Positions 1-11,194 of a stretch of DNA of 64,000 nt are shown piece by piece; position 1 is the stretch's first letter, and every line of letters starts with the position of its first letter. Location of the stretch: the NCBI GenBank assembly GCA_020636545.1, contig JACJXS010000011.1, forward strand, positions 124,001-188,000, in the 5' to 3' direction. This stretch comes from Chitinophagales bacterium (GTDB taxonomy: Bacteria > Bacteroidota > Bacteroidia > Chitinophagales > JADIYW01). Made by a program: the position numbers and the translations under genes. The notes under the pieces are model-generated. The model worked only from the letters and a program-made list of their open reading frames with translations, searched no databases and was not told the DNA's origin.

Positions 1-1066
1 CCAAACGTTCTTGTACAATTTCCAAATGCAATAAACCTAAGAAACCGCAACGAAATCCAAAACCTAATGCCAATGAAGTTTCTGGCTCAAAAACCAAAGA
101 TGCGTCGTTCAATTGCAATTTCTCTAAGGATTCTCGTAATTCTTCATAATCATCATTATCAATAGGATAAATACCAGCAAATACCATAGGTTTCACATCT
201 TCAAAACCTTTAATAGCTTCATTACAAGGTTGACTAAGATGTGTAATTGTATCTCCAACTTTAATTTCTTTAGAAACTTTTATTCCAGTAATAATATAAC
301 CAACATCGCCTGCTTTCACTTCATTTCTTGGTTCTAAATTCATTCTCAAAATACCTACTTCATCTGCTTCATAAGCTCTTCCAGTATTTACAAATTTTAC
401 TTTATCTCCTTTCTTTATAGAACCATTTTTTACTCTAAAATAAGCAATTACGCCTCTAAATGAATTAAAAACTGAATCAAAAATCAATGCTTGAAGTGGT
501 GCATTTTCGTCTCCTTTCGGTGCAGGAATTCTATTCACAATTCCTGTCATAATATCCTGAATACCAATACCAGTTTTTCCACTTGCATGTATAATATCTT
601 CTGCTTCACAACCAATTAAATCAATAATTTGGTCGCTTACCTCTTCAATCATCGCACCATCCATATCTATTTTATTGATAACTGGAATAATTTCTAAACC
701 ATTTTCTATGGCTAAATATAAATTAGAAATCGTTTGTGCTTGAATACCTTGTGTTGCATCAACTAATAACAATGCACCTTCACACGCTGCTAATGAACGA
801 GATACTTCATAAGAAAAATCGACGTGTCCTGGTGTATCAATTAAATTAAAAACATATTTAGTACCATCTAAATGCGTGTAATCCATTTGTACAGCATGGC
901 TTTTAATCGTAATTCCACGTTCACGTTCCAAATCCATATCATCTAATGCTTGAGCTTGCATGTTTCTTTCAGAAACTGTCTTTGTAAACTCTAATAATCT
1001 ATCAGCCAAAGTACTTTTACCATGGTCTATGTGTGCGATAATACAGAAATTGCGAATATTTTGCAT
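1..1066 (-). CDS. lepA: Elongation factor 4 (LepA), 3' end cut by window
   Basis: This is a translational GTPase that binds the ribosome and back-translocates tRNAs. The first 355 residues are visible and the C-terminus lies outside the window. The N-terminus reads [19 protein letters not shown], the G1 loop of the family. The G3 motif [11 protein letters not shown] and the NKID motif of G4 follow at normal spacing. The last visible residues, [13 protein letters not shown], are a LepA signature. The start at 1066 is fixed by the conserved N-terminus. A TAnnTTTG element ends only four bases before the ATG, so the transcript is probably leaderless. It is transcribed divergently from nhaA. Confidence 0.97.
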   Translation of the reverse strand, partial: MQNIRNFCIIAHIDHGKSTLADRLLEFTKTVSERNMQAQALDDMDLERERGITIKSHAVQMDYTHLDGTKYVFNLIDTPGHVDFSYEVSRSLAACEGALLLVDATQGIQAQTISNLYLAIENGLEIIPVINKIDMDGAMIEEVSDQIIDLIGCEAEDIIHASGKTGIGIQDIMTGIVNRIPAPKGDENAPLQALIFDSVFNSFRGVIAYFRVKNGSIKKGDKVKFVNTGRAYEADEVGILRMNLEPRNEVKAGDVGYIITGIKVSKEIKVGDTITHLSQPCNEAIKGFEDVKPMVFAGIYPIDNDDYEELRESLEKLQLNDASLVFEPETSLALGFGFRCGFLGLLHLEIVQERL

Positions 1067-1070
1067 TTTG

Positions 1071-1078
1071 CAAAAATA
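1071..1078 (-). promoter_or_regulatory. Bacteroidota -7 element of lepA
   Basis: TATTTTTG on the minus strand matches the TAnnTTTG -7 consensus. It ends four bases before the lepA ATG, which places the expected transcription start at or very near the initiation codon. Confidence 0.6.
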
Positions 1079-1199
1079 CTATAAAATAAGAACTTATAAA
1101 ACAGTTACCTCATCCTTAATAGAAAAAACATAAATTAAGGAAAATAGACCTCTCGACTTGTGATTTTTGATGATTTTATTTCATTCTTAATATTTTTAT

Positions 1200-1207
1200 T
1201 ATTTTTG
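1200..1207 (+). promoter_or_regulatory. Bacteroidota -7 element of nhaA
   Basis: TATTTTTG matches TAnnTTTG and ends seven bases before the nhaA ATG at 1215. No clear -33 TTG element was found, so this call rests on the -7 motif alone. Confidence 0.5.
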
Positions 1208-1214
1208 TTGAGTA

Positions 1215-2546
1215 ATGGATAAATTGAAGCATCAGCCTGTAGATAAATGGATAATAGAACCAATTAATAAATTTATCAATAATTCCATTGCAAGCGGTGT
1301 TGTTCTTTTCTTAGCTGCAATTATTGCACTTGTTTTATCTAATTCACCGTTTTCAGAGCAATTCCACAATATTTGGGAACATCAAGTAGTGTTTGCTTTT
1401 GATAAATATATATTGAGTAAAAATTTAAGTCATTGGATAAATGATGGACTAATGTTCATCTTCTTTTTTGTGGTTGGATTAGAGCTAAAACGTGAACTCG
1501 TTGCCGGAGAATTAGCAAGACCAAAACAAGCATTACTCCCAATTTTGGCTGCGATTGGTGGCATGGTCGTTCCTGCAATTATCTATCATGCATTTAATCA
1601 CGATGCCTCCACGGAACGAGCAAATGGCTGGGGAATTCCAATGGCAACAGATATTGCATTTGCTTTAGGTGTTTTGTATTTATTGGGAGATAGAGTTTCT
1701 AATGGATTAAAAGTTTTTCTAACAGCATTAGCCATTGTTGATGACTTAGGTGCTGTTTTAGTTATTGCTTTTTTCTATACTTCAGATATTTCTTTTGTTA
1801 GCTTAGGTTTTGCAGCACTTTTTCTATCTATAATGATAATCGCCAATTTAATGGGCGTTAGAAGTGCTATTTTTTATGGAATTATTGGCGTATTCGGATT
1901 ATGGACTGCATTTTTAATGTCTGGTATTCATGCAACAATTGCGGCGGTTTTAGCTGCATTTACAATTCCAGCTACCGTAAAAATTGAAGAAGACGGTTAT
2001 ATAGAAAAGATTAACCACCTTATCAATGATTTTAAAAATGCAAGTCGTACACATTTCAAAATTGTTACTGATGAGCAACAAAAAATACTCAGTGAAATTC
2101 GCCTTTATACAGATGCGGCATTAACACCACTACAAAAACTTATTCAAAGTTTACACCCATTAGTTGCATTTATCATTATGCCTATTTTTGCATTAGCCAA
2201 CGCAGGTGTTGCTTTTGATGAAAGCTTAAGTTCTGCTTTTACATCAAAAGTTACCTTAGGTGTATTTTTAGGATTATTAGTTGGAAAATTAGTTGGTGTA
2301 TTTGGAACAGTTTATTTGCTTACAAAATTTAAAATTGCAGTTTTGCCAAGTAATAGTAATTACAAACAAATGGTCGGTGTTTCGTTCCTAGCTGGCATTG
2401 GATTTACTATGTCTTTATTTGTAACTTCCTTAGCATTCAATGAAGTACATTATACTACTGAAGCTAAGATTGGCATCTTTTCGGCTTCCATTTTATCAGG
2501 AATTATTGGTTATTTTATACTAAGAAATACAAAAACAACTGCCTAA
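1215..2546 (+). CDS. nhaA: Na+/H+ antiporter NhaA
   Basis: This inner-membrane antiporter exchanges cytoplasmic Na+ for external protons and supports salt and alkaline pH tolerance. At 443 residues with about a dozen hydrophobic segments it fits the family. The ion-binding aspartate pair lies in ALAIVDDLGAVLVIAFF near residue 180, and ATDIAFALG lies just before it. A hydrophilic insert at about residues 255-300 separates the two membrane halves, as in other NhaA proteins of this phylum. Its stop codon directly abuts the stop of the convergent Nudix gene, with no spacer. Confidence 0.95.
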   Translation: MDKLKHQPVDKWIIEPINKFINNSIASGVVLFLAAIIALVLSNSPFSEQFHNIWEHQVVFAFDKYILSKNLSHWINDGLMFIFFFVVGLELKRELVAGELARPKQALLPILAAIGGMVVPAIIYHAFNHDASTERANGWGIPMATDIAFALGVLYLLGDRVSNGLKVFLTALAIVDDLGAVLVIAFFYTSDISFVSLGFAALFLSIMIIANLMGVRSAIFYGIIGVFGLWTAFLMSGIHATIAAVLAAFTIPATVKIEEDGYIEKINHLINDFKNASRTHFKIVTDEQQKILSEIRLYTDAALTPLQKLIQSLHPLVAFIIMPIFALANAGVAFDESLSSAFTSKVTLGVFLGLLVGKLVGVFGTVYLLTKFKIAVLPSNSNYKQMVGVSFLAGIGFTMSLFVTSLAFNEVHYTTEAKIGIFSASILSGIIGYFILRNTKTTA

Positions 2547-3089
2547 TTATTTATCTGGAAATGAGGCTAGATGAGTTTTAAAGTTACCCGTTTTTCTTTC
2601 TTCCAAGAATCGTTTTAATGCAAATGTCGATGAATAAAATGCAATTTCATTCCAAGGAATTTCATCTTCCAAAAACAATCTTGTTTCTAAACTTTCTACG
2701 CCATTTCCATAAACACCATCTTTCAATTCAGCTAAAAAATGGATATACACTTGGTTTGCCTGTGGCAAATTATAAATCAAGTACGGTTGAATGATATTAA
2801 TTTTAGCCTCTGCTTCTTCCCAAACTTCTCTAGCTGCACCATCTTCAGTTTTTTCATCATCTTCCATAAATCCAGCGGGAATGTTCCAAAAACCTTTTCT
2901 TGGTTCAATGGCACGTTTACACAACAATATTTTATCTTCCCAATAGGTTAATGCTCCAACTATAATTTTTGGATTGGTATAATGAATTATATTGCAATTA
3001 TTACAAACACAGCGTTCTCGACCTTCAGCATGTTGGTAAACAACAGCGTTTCCACAATTAGAACAATAATTTTGTTTGGGCATCAACAT
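2547..3089 (-). CDS. Nudix hydrolase with N-terminal zinc ribbon
   Basis: This is a pyrophosphohydrolase of the Nudix superfamily; the substrate is probably a nucleotide sugar or dinucleotide, but the sequence does not say which. Residues 9-34 form a four-cysteine zinc ribbon (CSNCG ... CVCNNC), as in NudC-like proteins. The Nudix box starts at about residue 73 with GFMEDDE and continues REVWEEAEA. The catalytic REVWEE core is intact, but the usual glycine after EEx is glutamate. The start may be the ATG at 3089 or the ATG two codons later. It follows rdgB by 30 bases on the same strand, so the two may form a nucleotide-sanitation unit. Confidence 0.88.
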   Translation of the reverse strand: MLMPKQNYCSNCGNAVVYQHAEGRERCVCNNCNIIHYTNPKIIVGALTYWEDKILLCKRAIEPRKGFWNIPAGFMEDDEKTEDGAAREVWEEAEAKINIIQPYLIYNLPQANQVYIHFLAELKDGVYGNGVESLETRLFLEDEIPWNEIAFYSSTFALKRFLEERKTGNFKTHLASFPDK

Positions 3090-3119
3090 CGAATAAAAAT
3101 AAGTATTTTTTTAATGAAA

Positions 3120-3716
3120 TTAAATAGATTTATTAGTAATTGAATAGAGATTTAAAAAGCTGACTAGTTTTTGAGTGGCTATTGCTCTATGACTGATTTT
3201 CGATTTCTCTTCCATCGTTAATTCAGCGAGCGTTCTGCCATCTTCAATTTGAAAAATAGAATCATACCCAAAACCGTTTGAGCCTCTTCTTTCATGAATA
3301 ATTATACCATTCAAAATACCTTCAAACAAATATAACTTTCCATCTAAATGCAAAGCTATCACTGTTTTGAAATGTGCTTTTCTATTTGTCTTTCCTTCTA
3401 GTTTCTTCAAAACCAAGTTGATATTATCTTCATTATTCCTTTGTTCGCCAGCATATCTTGCACTAAATACACCTGGTTCTCCATTCAATTCATCAATTAA
3501 AAGTCCTGTATCTTCCGCAAAACAATTCACTTTATAATTTTCAACAACATAAGTAGCTTTCTCTTCAGCATTTTCTTCTATGGTAAAATGTGTTTCGGGT
3601 AATTCTTGGAAACATTGAATGGAAGCCAAACTTTTAATTTGAATATTTTGTGGCAAAGCCACATTTATTTCATCAATTTTATGTTGATTGTTGGTTGCAA
3701 AAACTAACGCTATCAT
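3120..3716 (-). CDS. rdgB: XTP/dITP diphosphatase (HAM1/RdgB family)
   Basis: This enzyme hydrolyses non-canonical purine triphosphates (dITP, XTP) to monophosphates and keeps them out of DNA and RNA. The family N-terminus is present as FATNNQHKIDEI, followed by the catalytic region AEDTGLLIDELNGEPGVFSA and the C-terminal SHRAIA. Its 198 residues are normal. The ATG overlaps the stop of the upstream 136-residue gene by four bases (3713-3716), so the two are probably translationally coupled. Confidence 0.95.
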   Translation of the reverse strand: MIALVFATNNQHKIDEINVALPQNIQIKSLASIQCFQELPETHFTIEENAEEKATYVVENYKVNCFAEDTGLLIDELNGEPGVFSARYAGEQRNNEDNINLVLKKLEGKTNRKAHFKTVIALHLDGKLYLFEGILNGIIIHERRGSNGFGYDSIFQIEDGRTLAELTMEEKSKISHRAIATQKLVSFLNLYSITNKSI

Positions 3717-4123
3717 ACTTTGTAAATTTTAGAAATTTCAATCCAAAAAGCTTTCTTTTTAGCACCATCATTTATCATTAAAGCGGTTTCATCTGTCCAT
3801 ACAATAGATTGATGATTAACACGCATTATTTTGTTTCTTAGGCTATTAATATTTAATCCAATTTGTTGAGGTCGCACACCAAATAAAAAAACTTTATTTA
3901 TGGAATTGGGTAACTTAAATTGCTCTTTATCTGTAATTTGCAATACTAAAGTTTCTGAAAACTTCAAACTCAAACCACCTTCTATCAATTTTTGTAGCAT
4001 TTCGAGGCTATTTTGGGTTACTTTTTCATCTTCATATTTCTTAATTATCAATGCCAAACCATTTGAGTTTTGTGGTATATCCACTTCATTGGGTACAATG
4101 TATAATTTTTCAGTAATTGACAT
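3713..4123 (-). CDS. Conserved hypothetical protein, coupled to rdgB
   Basis: I do not recognise this 136-residue protein with confidence. It has no signal peptide or membrane segment, so it should be cytoplasmic. A central hydrophobic strand, INKVFLFGVRPQQIGL (about residues 80-95), looks like a conserved core. Its size and position suggest a possible distant relative of the small DNA polymerase III psi-type proteins annotated in some Bacteroidota, but that is only a guess. It overlaps rdgB by four bases, so the two are co-expressed. Confidence 0.7.
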   Translation of the reverse strand: MSITEKLYIVPNEVDIPQNSNGLALIIKKYEDEKVTQNSLEMLQKLIEGGLSLKFSETLVLQITDKEQFKLPNSINKVFLFGVRPQQIGLNINSLRNKIMRVNHQSIVWTDETALMINDGAKKKAFWIEISKIYKV

Positions 4124-4244
4124 TTTTATAATTCTTTAGCAATATGCAATAATACAAAAAAATAAGCATAAAAATTGGTATATAAAATAATAGTTATTGT
4201 GGATAAAGTAGCTTGTTTTGTAAGGATTTTCGCTTATTTTTCCT

Positions 4245-4252
4245 TATATTTG
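4245..4252 (+). promoter_or_regulatory. Bacteroidota -7 element of gyrB
   Basis: TATATTTG fits TAnnTTTG and lies 22 bases before the gyrB ATG at 4275. A TTTTG run at 4216-4220 is slightly too far upstream to be an ideal -33 element. Confidence 0.55.
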
Positions 4253-4271
4253 TAACTCAATTTTTAGATAG

Positions 4272-6224
<1,953 letters not shown>

Positions 6225-6247
6225 TTTTCCAAAGTAAGCCTTCAAAT

Positions 6248-7897
6248 ATGTTGGAATCTATCTTGATAAAAAATTATGCTATTATTGAATCTATCGAATT
6301 AGATTTTCATAATGGTTTTAATATTATTACAGGCGAAACAGGTGCTGGAAAATCAATATTACTAGGTGCTTTGGGTTTAATTTTAGGTAAGAGAGCCGAC
6401 ACACAAGTATTACGCAATAAAGAAGAGAAATGTATTATTGAAGCAAAATTTGATATACAACAACTTCAAATTGAATCTTTTTTTGAAGAAAATGAACTCG
6501 AATTTGAGCGGCAATGTATTATCAGAAGAGAAATTCAACCTAATGGAAAAAGTCGGGCATTTATCAATGACACTCCAGTAAATTTAAGCCAACTACAAGA
6601 ATTGAGTAATGCTTTGGTGGACATACATGCACAAGGTGAAACTCAAAAATTATTAGATGAATATTTTTTCTGTTCAATATTAGACAAATTAGCTGGACAA
6701 GAAGCTGATACTGAAAATTATTACCATCAATTTTTAGAATACAAACAACTAAACAAAAAGCTCCATCAAATTCAGTCGGAAAGAGAACAATTACAACTTG
6801 AATATGATTTCAATTTGTTTATTTACAAAGAGTTTGAGCAAATAGATTTAGCTGAAGATGTTTACAATAATTTAGAGCAAGAAATTGACATACAACAAAA
6901 TGCGGAATTGATTATCCAAAATTTAAGAAGTATTGAAAAATTATTAGATGAAAACGAATATTCTGTCATTCCTCAATTAATTCAATCTAATAAATTATTG
7001 CAAAGCATTGCTGGTTTTGGTTCTTCATTTTCAGAAGCAAAAGAACAAATGGAACAAATTATAGATAACCTAAAAACTATCTATAAAGGTTTGAATAATG
7101 AAGCTGAAAAAATAGAATATTCTCCAGAAAGATTAGAAGAGTTACAAGATAAATATAATACTTACAATCGTTTGATGCAAAAACATCAAGTAAAAGACAT
7201 TACAGCGTTACAAGAAATTAAAAAATCTTACGAAGAAAAAATCAATCAATACAATCATCACGATGAATTGCTTATTCAAATCAATGATGAAATAAATGTC
7301 CTTAAAAATGTATTACAAAAACAGGCTCAAAAATTATCTAAAAATAGAATTTCAAAAATTCCTGATTTTGAGCAATCTTTAAGTACAATTTTACAACAAA
7401 TCGGAATGCCTTTTGCACAAGTAAAATTTGAAGTAATTACAGGAAACCTCAATGAAAAAGGCATAGATACGATACGTTTTTTATTTTCTCCTAATAAAGG
7501 TGTAGCTGTACAATCCTTGCAACAAGTAGGTTCTGGTGGTGAAAAATCAAGGTTAATGTTGGCAATTAAATCATTATCTGTACAAGCAAAAGCTTCCCCA
7601 ACTATGATTTTTGATGAAATAGATACAGGTATTTCTGGTGAAGTAGCAAACAAAGTAGCCTTATTATTAAAAGAGATTGGAAAAAACCATCAAATTATTG
7701 CAATCACACATTTGCCACAAGTAGCAGCAAAAGCAGAACATCATTATTTTGTTTACAAAAAACATGATAAGGCAGTTACCTATACAAATATTAAAGAACT
7801 TAATAAAGAGGAACGTATTCAGGAAATTGCAATTATGTTGAGTGGCGAAAATCCGAATGACGCTGCTATTGCAAATGCCAAAATATTGATGCAATAA
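6248..7897 (+). CDS. recN: DNA repair protein RecN
   Basis: This SMC-like ATPase acts early in double-strand break repair. Walker A is GETGAGKSILLGALG near residue 34. The middle (about 150-370) is coiled coil. The signature VGSGGEKSRLMLAIK and Walker B PTMIFDEIDTGISG follow near residues 420-460. Its 549 residues are full length. It lies 23 bases behind gyrB and is probably co-transcribed with it. Confidence 0.97.
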   Translation: MLESILIKNYAIIESIELDFHNGFNIITGETGAGKSILLGALGLILGKRADTQVLRNKEEKCIIEAKFDIQQLQIESFFEENELEFERQCIIRREIQPNGKSRAFINDTPVNLSQLQELSNALVDIHAQGETQKLLDEYFFCSILDKLAGQEADTENYYHQFLEYKQLNKKLHQIQSEREQLQLEYDFNLFIYKEFEQIDLAEDVYNNLEQEIDIQQNAELIIQNLRSIEKLLDENEYSVIPQLIQSNKLLQSIAGFGSSFSEAKEQMEQIIDNLKTIYKGLNNEAEKIEYSPERLEELQDKYNTYNRLMQKHQVKDITALQEIKKSYEEKINQYNHHDELLIQINDEINVLKNVLQKQAQKLSKNRISKIPDFEQSLSTILQQIGMPFAQVKFEVITGNLNEKGIDTIRFLFSPNKGVAVQSLQQVGSGGEKSRLMLAIKSLSVQAKASPTMIFDEIDTGISGEVANKVALLLKEIGKNHQIIAITHLPQVAAKAEHHYFVYKKHDKAVTYTNIKELNKEERIQEIAIMLSGENPNDAAIANAKILMQ

Positions 7898-7968
7898 TTA
7901 GCCTCAAAATCATAGAAAATAATTAACCAATTTTAAGGATTAATATAAAAAAAGCTTATCTTCGAGCA

Positions 7969-8592
7969 ATGAAAAAAATAATCTATTTCGCAGTTTTGGC
8001 TTTATTAACCAGCACTTCATTTGGACAAGAACATGAGCCAGTTAAGGAATATAAATTCAAATTCAAAGCTGGTGTAGCAAGTACCTTACACTTTTATAAA
8101 CAACATGAAAATGAAATAGGTTACAAAAAAGTAGCTCTTGGTAATGGTTTAGGTACTGAATTAGGTTATTATATCACAAAAAAGATAAGTGTAAACTTGC
8201 ATTATTATTTGCATTATTACAAGAATCCTATTAAAAATAGTGGAGCACCTTTTTTATCTAATAAATTCCATGTGAACCAACAAAATCATATTATTGCAAC
8301 AACAGTTGGATTTACAGTTTTCCAAAAGAAAAGCAGCTCTATTATTATCAATACTGGTCCAGGTTTTACCATTAAAAATGAACAAGTGGCACTTTTAGAT
8401 CCATTAACTAAAATTCCAACACGTATCATTGATAATAAGTCTTTTAAATACGTACAACCTATTTCTATTAATATTGAGAATTTTATCAAGAATAAAATCA
8501 TATTAGGTGCTGGTATCCAAACATTTATATTTGGAGAAAAACAACCACTTAAAGGTGCGTGTTTATTTTCTTATTTAGGCTTACCTTTCTAA
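7969..8592 (+). CDS. Small exported outer-membrane beta-barrel-like protein
   Basis: The 207-residue protein has a clear Sec signal peptide (MKKIIYFAVLALLTSTSFGQ) followed by alternating hydrophobic/polar strands such as ISVNLHYYLHYY. This suggests an eight-stranded porin-like barrel, but no specific family is recognisable. The sequence TATCTTCG, close to TAnnTTTG, lies at 7957-7964 just before the ATG. The stop overlaps the convergent stop of the GlmU-like gene by four bases. Confidence 0.8.
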   Translation: MKKIIYFAVLALLTSTSFGQEHEPVKEYKFKFKAGVASTLHFYKQHENEIGYKKVALGNGLGTELGYYITKKISVNLHYYLHYYKNPIKNSGAPFLSNKFHVNQQNHIIATTVGFTVFQKKSSSIIINTGPGFTIKNEQVALLDPLTKIPTRIIDNKSFKYVQPISINIENFIKNKIILGAGIQTFIFGEKQPLKGACLFSYLGLPF

Positions 8593-9773
8593 TTGAATTT
8601 TCTAAACAACTTTGTTGTTTCAAAAATATGTTTTAAAATACTTTTATCTATTTCAGATAATTGCAAATGTCGTCTTTCCATCACACGTTGGGTCACTTGA
8701 TACGCAGTTTCTAAAGCAAATTCTGCATTTCTTCCCCAAGAAAAATCAGGAATAAATTTTGCAGAAAAACCAGCATCAAATACATTTGCACATACACCAA
8801 CAACCGTTCCTGTATTGAATTGTGTATTGATTGCAGCTTTAGAATGGTCGCCCATAATCAAGCCAGAAAATTGCAATCCAGAATTGATATAATCTTGTGT
8901 TGGATAATTCCAAACTTTTATTTTTCCATAATTATTTTTCAGGTTTGAATTATTGGTATCAGCACCCAAATTGCACCATTCTGCCAAAACCGAATTACCT
9001 AAAAATCCATCGTGGGCTTTATTGGAATATCCAAAAATTACACTATTAGAAACTTCCCCGCCAATTTTACAATGTTCACCAATACTGGTATCGCCATAAA
9101 TTTTAGCTTGCATTTTTAAAGTACTATGTTTTCCTAAATAAAAAGGAGCTCGAACGGTGCAACCTTCCATCACTTCGGTATCATCATCTAAATAAATTGG
9201 GCCATCATTACTATTCAAAACAGATGCTTCACAACGTACGTTTTTGCCAACATAAATATCCTTTCCAATCAAAATATTGGTCGCAGAAAGTGCTTCTGGA
9301 TTTGGTTTTAAATCCAATAATTGAATATCCTTTTTAATCTCATTTCCATTATTTAGAAATATATCCCAAGGATAATTTATCATCACTAAGTGTTCAATTG
9401 TTTCTTGTTTAGAAAATTTCAATTGACTTATAGTTTGGTTATTTTGAATAAGCTCTGAACTTCTAAAAGCCACTAAAACTTCATTAGACACTAATGCTCC
9501 ATTTAATTGTAGCTTTTCTAAATGTGCCAACAAATTAGCACTTGGCAATACTTTTGCATTGACATAAATTGTTCCAATATTTGGGATATGTTTATATTTT
9601 ACTTGTAGATAAGCTTGAGTAAGAATTTCTGGTTCAGTTTGTAATAAATTTCTCCACTTATCTTTTATGGTTAAAATTCCAATTTTACAATCAGCAATAG
9701 CACGTGTGGCAGTGAGCGGCAATAAGTTTGCCCAATCTTGTGGCGTATCAAACAGTACAATATTCAATGACAT
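8589..9773 (-). CDS. GlmU-like sugar nucleotidyltransferase family protein
   Basis: This is a two-part protein of 394 residues. The N-terminal half (LLPLTATRAIADCKIGILTI) resembles a degenerate nucleotidyltransferase fold. The C-terminal half (from about residue 165) has hexapeptide repeats of a left-handed beta-helix, for example STLKMQAKIYGDTSIGEHCK and ILIGKDIYVGKNV. The family is conserved in Bacteroidota and annotated as GlmU-like; true GlmU activity is unproven because the classic GxGTRM signature is missing. The rpmE terminator lies just upstream. Confidence 0.82.
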   Translation of the reverse strand: MSLNIVLFDTPQDWANLLPLTATRAIADCKIGILTIKDKWRNLLQTEPEILTQAYLQVKYKHIPNIGTIYVNAKVLPSANLLAHLEKLQLNGALVSNEVLVAFRSSELIQNNQTISQLKFSKQETIEHLVMINYPWDIFLNNGNEIKKDIQLLDLKPNPEALSATNILIGKDIYVGKNVRCEASVLNSNDGPIYLDDDTEVMEGCTVRAPFYLGKHSTLKMQAKIYGDTSIGEHCKIGGEVSNSVIFGYSNKAHDGFLGNSVLAEWCNLGADTNNSNLKNNYGKIKVWNYPTQDYINSGLQFSGLIMGDHSKAAINTQFNTGTVVGVCANVFDAGFSAKFIPDFSWGRNAEFALETAYQVTQRVMERRHLQLSEIDKSILKHIFETTKLFRKFN

Positions 9774-9780
9774 AATGGGT

Positions 9781-9814
9781 AAAAATAAGAAATGCTCCGA
9801 ATATTCGGAGCATT
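9781..9814 (-). terminator. Rho-independent terminator of rpmE
   Basis: A perfect 24-base palindrome (9791-9814, centred on CCGAATATTCGG) is followed on the minus strand by TCTTATTTTT. It lies 26 bases after the rpmE stop and just upstream of the GlmU-like gene. Confidence 0.85.
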
Positions 9815-9839
9815 AATGTTATAATCTTTAATCGTAAAA

Positions 9840-10088
9840 TTATTTTTTAGCGTATTTTTTGTTGAATTTATCAATACGACCTGCAGTATCTACAAATTTA
9901 GCTTTTCCTGTATAGTAAGGATGAGACATATTTGAAATCTCTAATTTTACTAATGGGTATTCGTTTCCATCTTCCCAAGTAAATGTATCTTTTGTAACTG
10001 CACAAGACTTACCCAAGAAAGTGTGGTCGCAAGAAAAATCTTTGAATACTACTGTTCTATAATTTTGTGGATGTGTGTCTTTTTTCAT
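9840..10088 (-). CDS. rpmE2: 50S ribosomal protein L31, type B
   Basis: This large-subunit protein sits at the central protuberance. The 82-residue sequence begins [17 protein letters not shown] and contains [20 protein letters not shown], diagnostic of type B L31. The zinc-binding cysteines of type A L31 are absent, as expected. It forms a single-gene unit with its own promoter and terminator. Confidence 0.97.
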   Translation of the reverse strand: MKKDTHPQNYRTVVFKDFSCDHTFLGKSCAVTKDTFTWEDGNEYPLVKLEISNMSHPYYTGKAKFVDTAGRIDKFNKKYAKK

Positions 10089-10110
10089 ATCTAATTCTAT
10101 TTTGAAAGTG

Positions 10111-10118
10111 CAAAGATA
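10111..10118 (-). promoter_or_regulatory. Bacteroidota -7 element of rpmE2
   Basis: TATCTTTG on the minus strand is a full match to TAnnTTTG, 22 bases before the L31 ATG. The start of transcription should fall near 10105. Confidence 0.7.
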
Positions 10119-10191
10119 TACATTTATTTTCTAAAAAACTAAAATATGCAATATTAAAAGCTTCAAATTATGTTAATTTTATATTACTGCT

Positions 10192-11133
10192 CTATTCTTT
10201 CAATACAATTTTCAAAGTACCGCTCTTTTCTAAATCTGAGTACAACATGATATTCTGTATCTTTTTGCCATCTTTTACAGTAATTGCAGCTGTATTGGGT
10301 GGTTCTTTACCTAAATTCAAGGCATGTAAAGTCAGATAATTATTCTTTTTATCCAATTGAACAACAACAGATGATTTAATTTTGGTCAGCAAGACGTTTT
10401 CAAGGATAGGTCTATCATTCAAATACAAACTTATAGAATCACCATCAAAATTATATTTATCCCAGTATTCTATAGTAATTTCTTTATTAGACACTTGAAT
10501 TTCACTTTTTACCACCACATCACGATTTTTAAAAGGCAATTTTTTCTCAATGATTGGTTCTTTCTCTTCCTTTTTTTCAACGATATAGGTTTCCTTATTT
10601 TTTTGTGGGGCTTCTTGTTCTAATCTGTCGTGCTTATTCCATAAATCATCAAATGCATTCGTATAAATATCATAATTTTGTTTGACTAAATAAGCAGAAC
10701 GCAAGCATTGAAACATATCTTTTTGAATAAATTTTACTTTACAAGCAGCATAATTCTTCTGCATCTCCAAAGTTTGATGCCAAGTATCTGTAAAAGATAA
10801 AATATTCTCCCCTTCGCTTAAATCCAAAGTACCATTCAAACAATCAATCCAATTAGAAGATTCATTTTCTTTCAATAATATAATAGCTGTAATTTCTAGA
10901 TTTACTCGATTACAAACATTTCCACTAATATTAAATTCGCCTTTATAAAAACCATTTGTAATTTTGAGGTTAGCAGTGAATGTTTCATTTGGCATTTTTT
11001 TCAGATTCATTTCTGCCATATATACATCATAAACATACATGATAATTGTACCTCGCCACAATCCATCAATATTTTGACTGTGTGCAAATATGGTAGAAAC
11101 CAATAAAACAAGGACAAATGCTATCTTCTTCAA
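10192..11133 (-). CDS. Exported protein of unknown function
   Basis: This 313-residue protein has a signal peptide (LKKIAFVLVLLVSTIFAHSQ) and then a beta-rich region that starts NIDGLWRGTI. A Glu/Lys-rich linker (about residues 185-215) leads to a second beta domain ending in GTLKIVLKE. I do not recognise the family. I place the start at the TTG at 11133. The in-frame ATG at 11169 lies upstream of a perfect TATCTTTG -7 element (11148-11155), so it would not be transcribed from that promoter, and the signal peptide fits the TTG start better. Confidence 0.75.
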   Translation of the reverse strand: MKKIAFVLVLLVSTIFAHSQNIDGLWRGTIIMYVYDVYMAEMNLKKMPNETFTANLKITNGFYKGEFNISGNVCNRVNLEITAIILLKENESSNWIDCLNGTLDLSEGENILSFTDTWHQTLEMQKNYAACKVKFIQKDMFQCLRSAYLVKQNYDIYTNAFDDLWNKHDRLEQEAPQKNKETYIVEKKEEKEPIIEKKLPFKNRDVVVKSEIQVSNKEITIEYWDKYNFDGDSISLYLNDRPILENVLLTKIKSSVVVQLDKKNNYLTLHALNLGKEPPNTAAITVKDGKKIQNIMLYSDLEKSGTLKIVLKE

Positions 11134-11147
11134 CGCTCTATTTTCTG

Positions 11148-11155
11148 CAAAGATA
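11148..11155 (-). promoter_or_regulatory. -7 element deciding a TTG start
   Basis: TATCTTTG on the minus strand is a full match to TAnnTTTG, 14 bases before the TTG at 11133. It makes the ATG at 11169 unlikely as initiation codon. Confidence 0.6.
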
Positions 11156-11194
11156 GAAAATTTAGGCAAACCCTATTTTTATTAACATTTGAAG

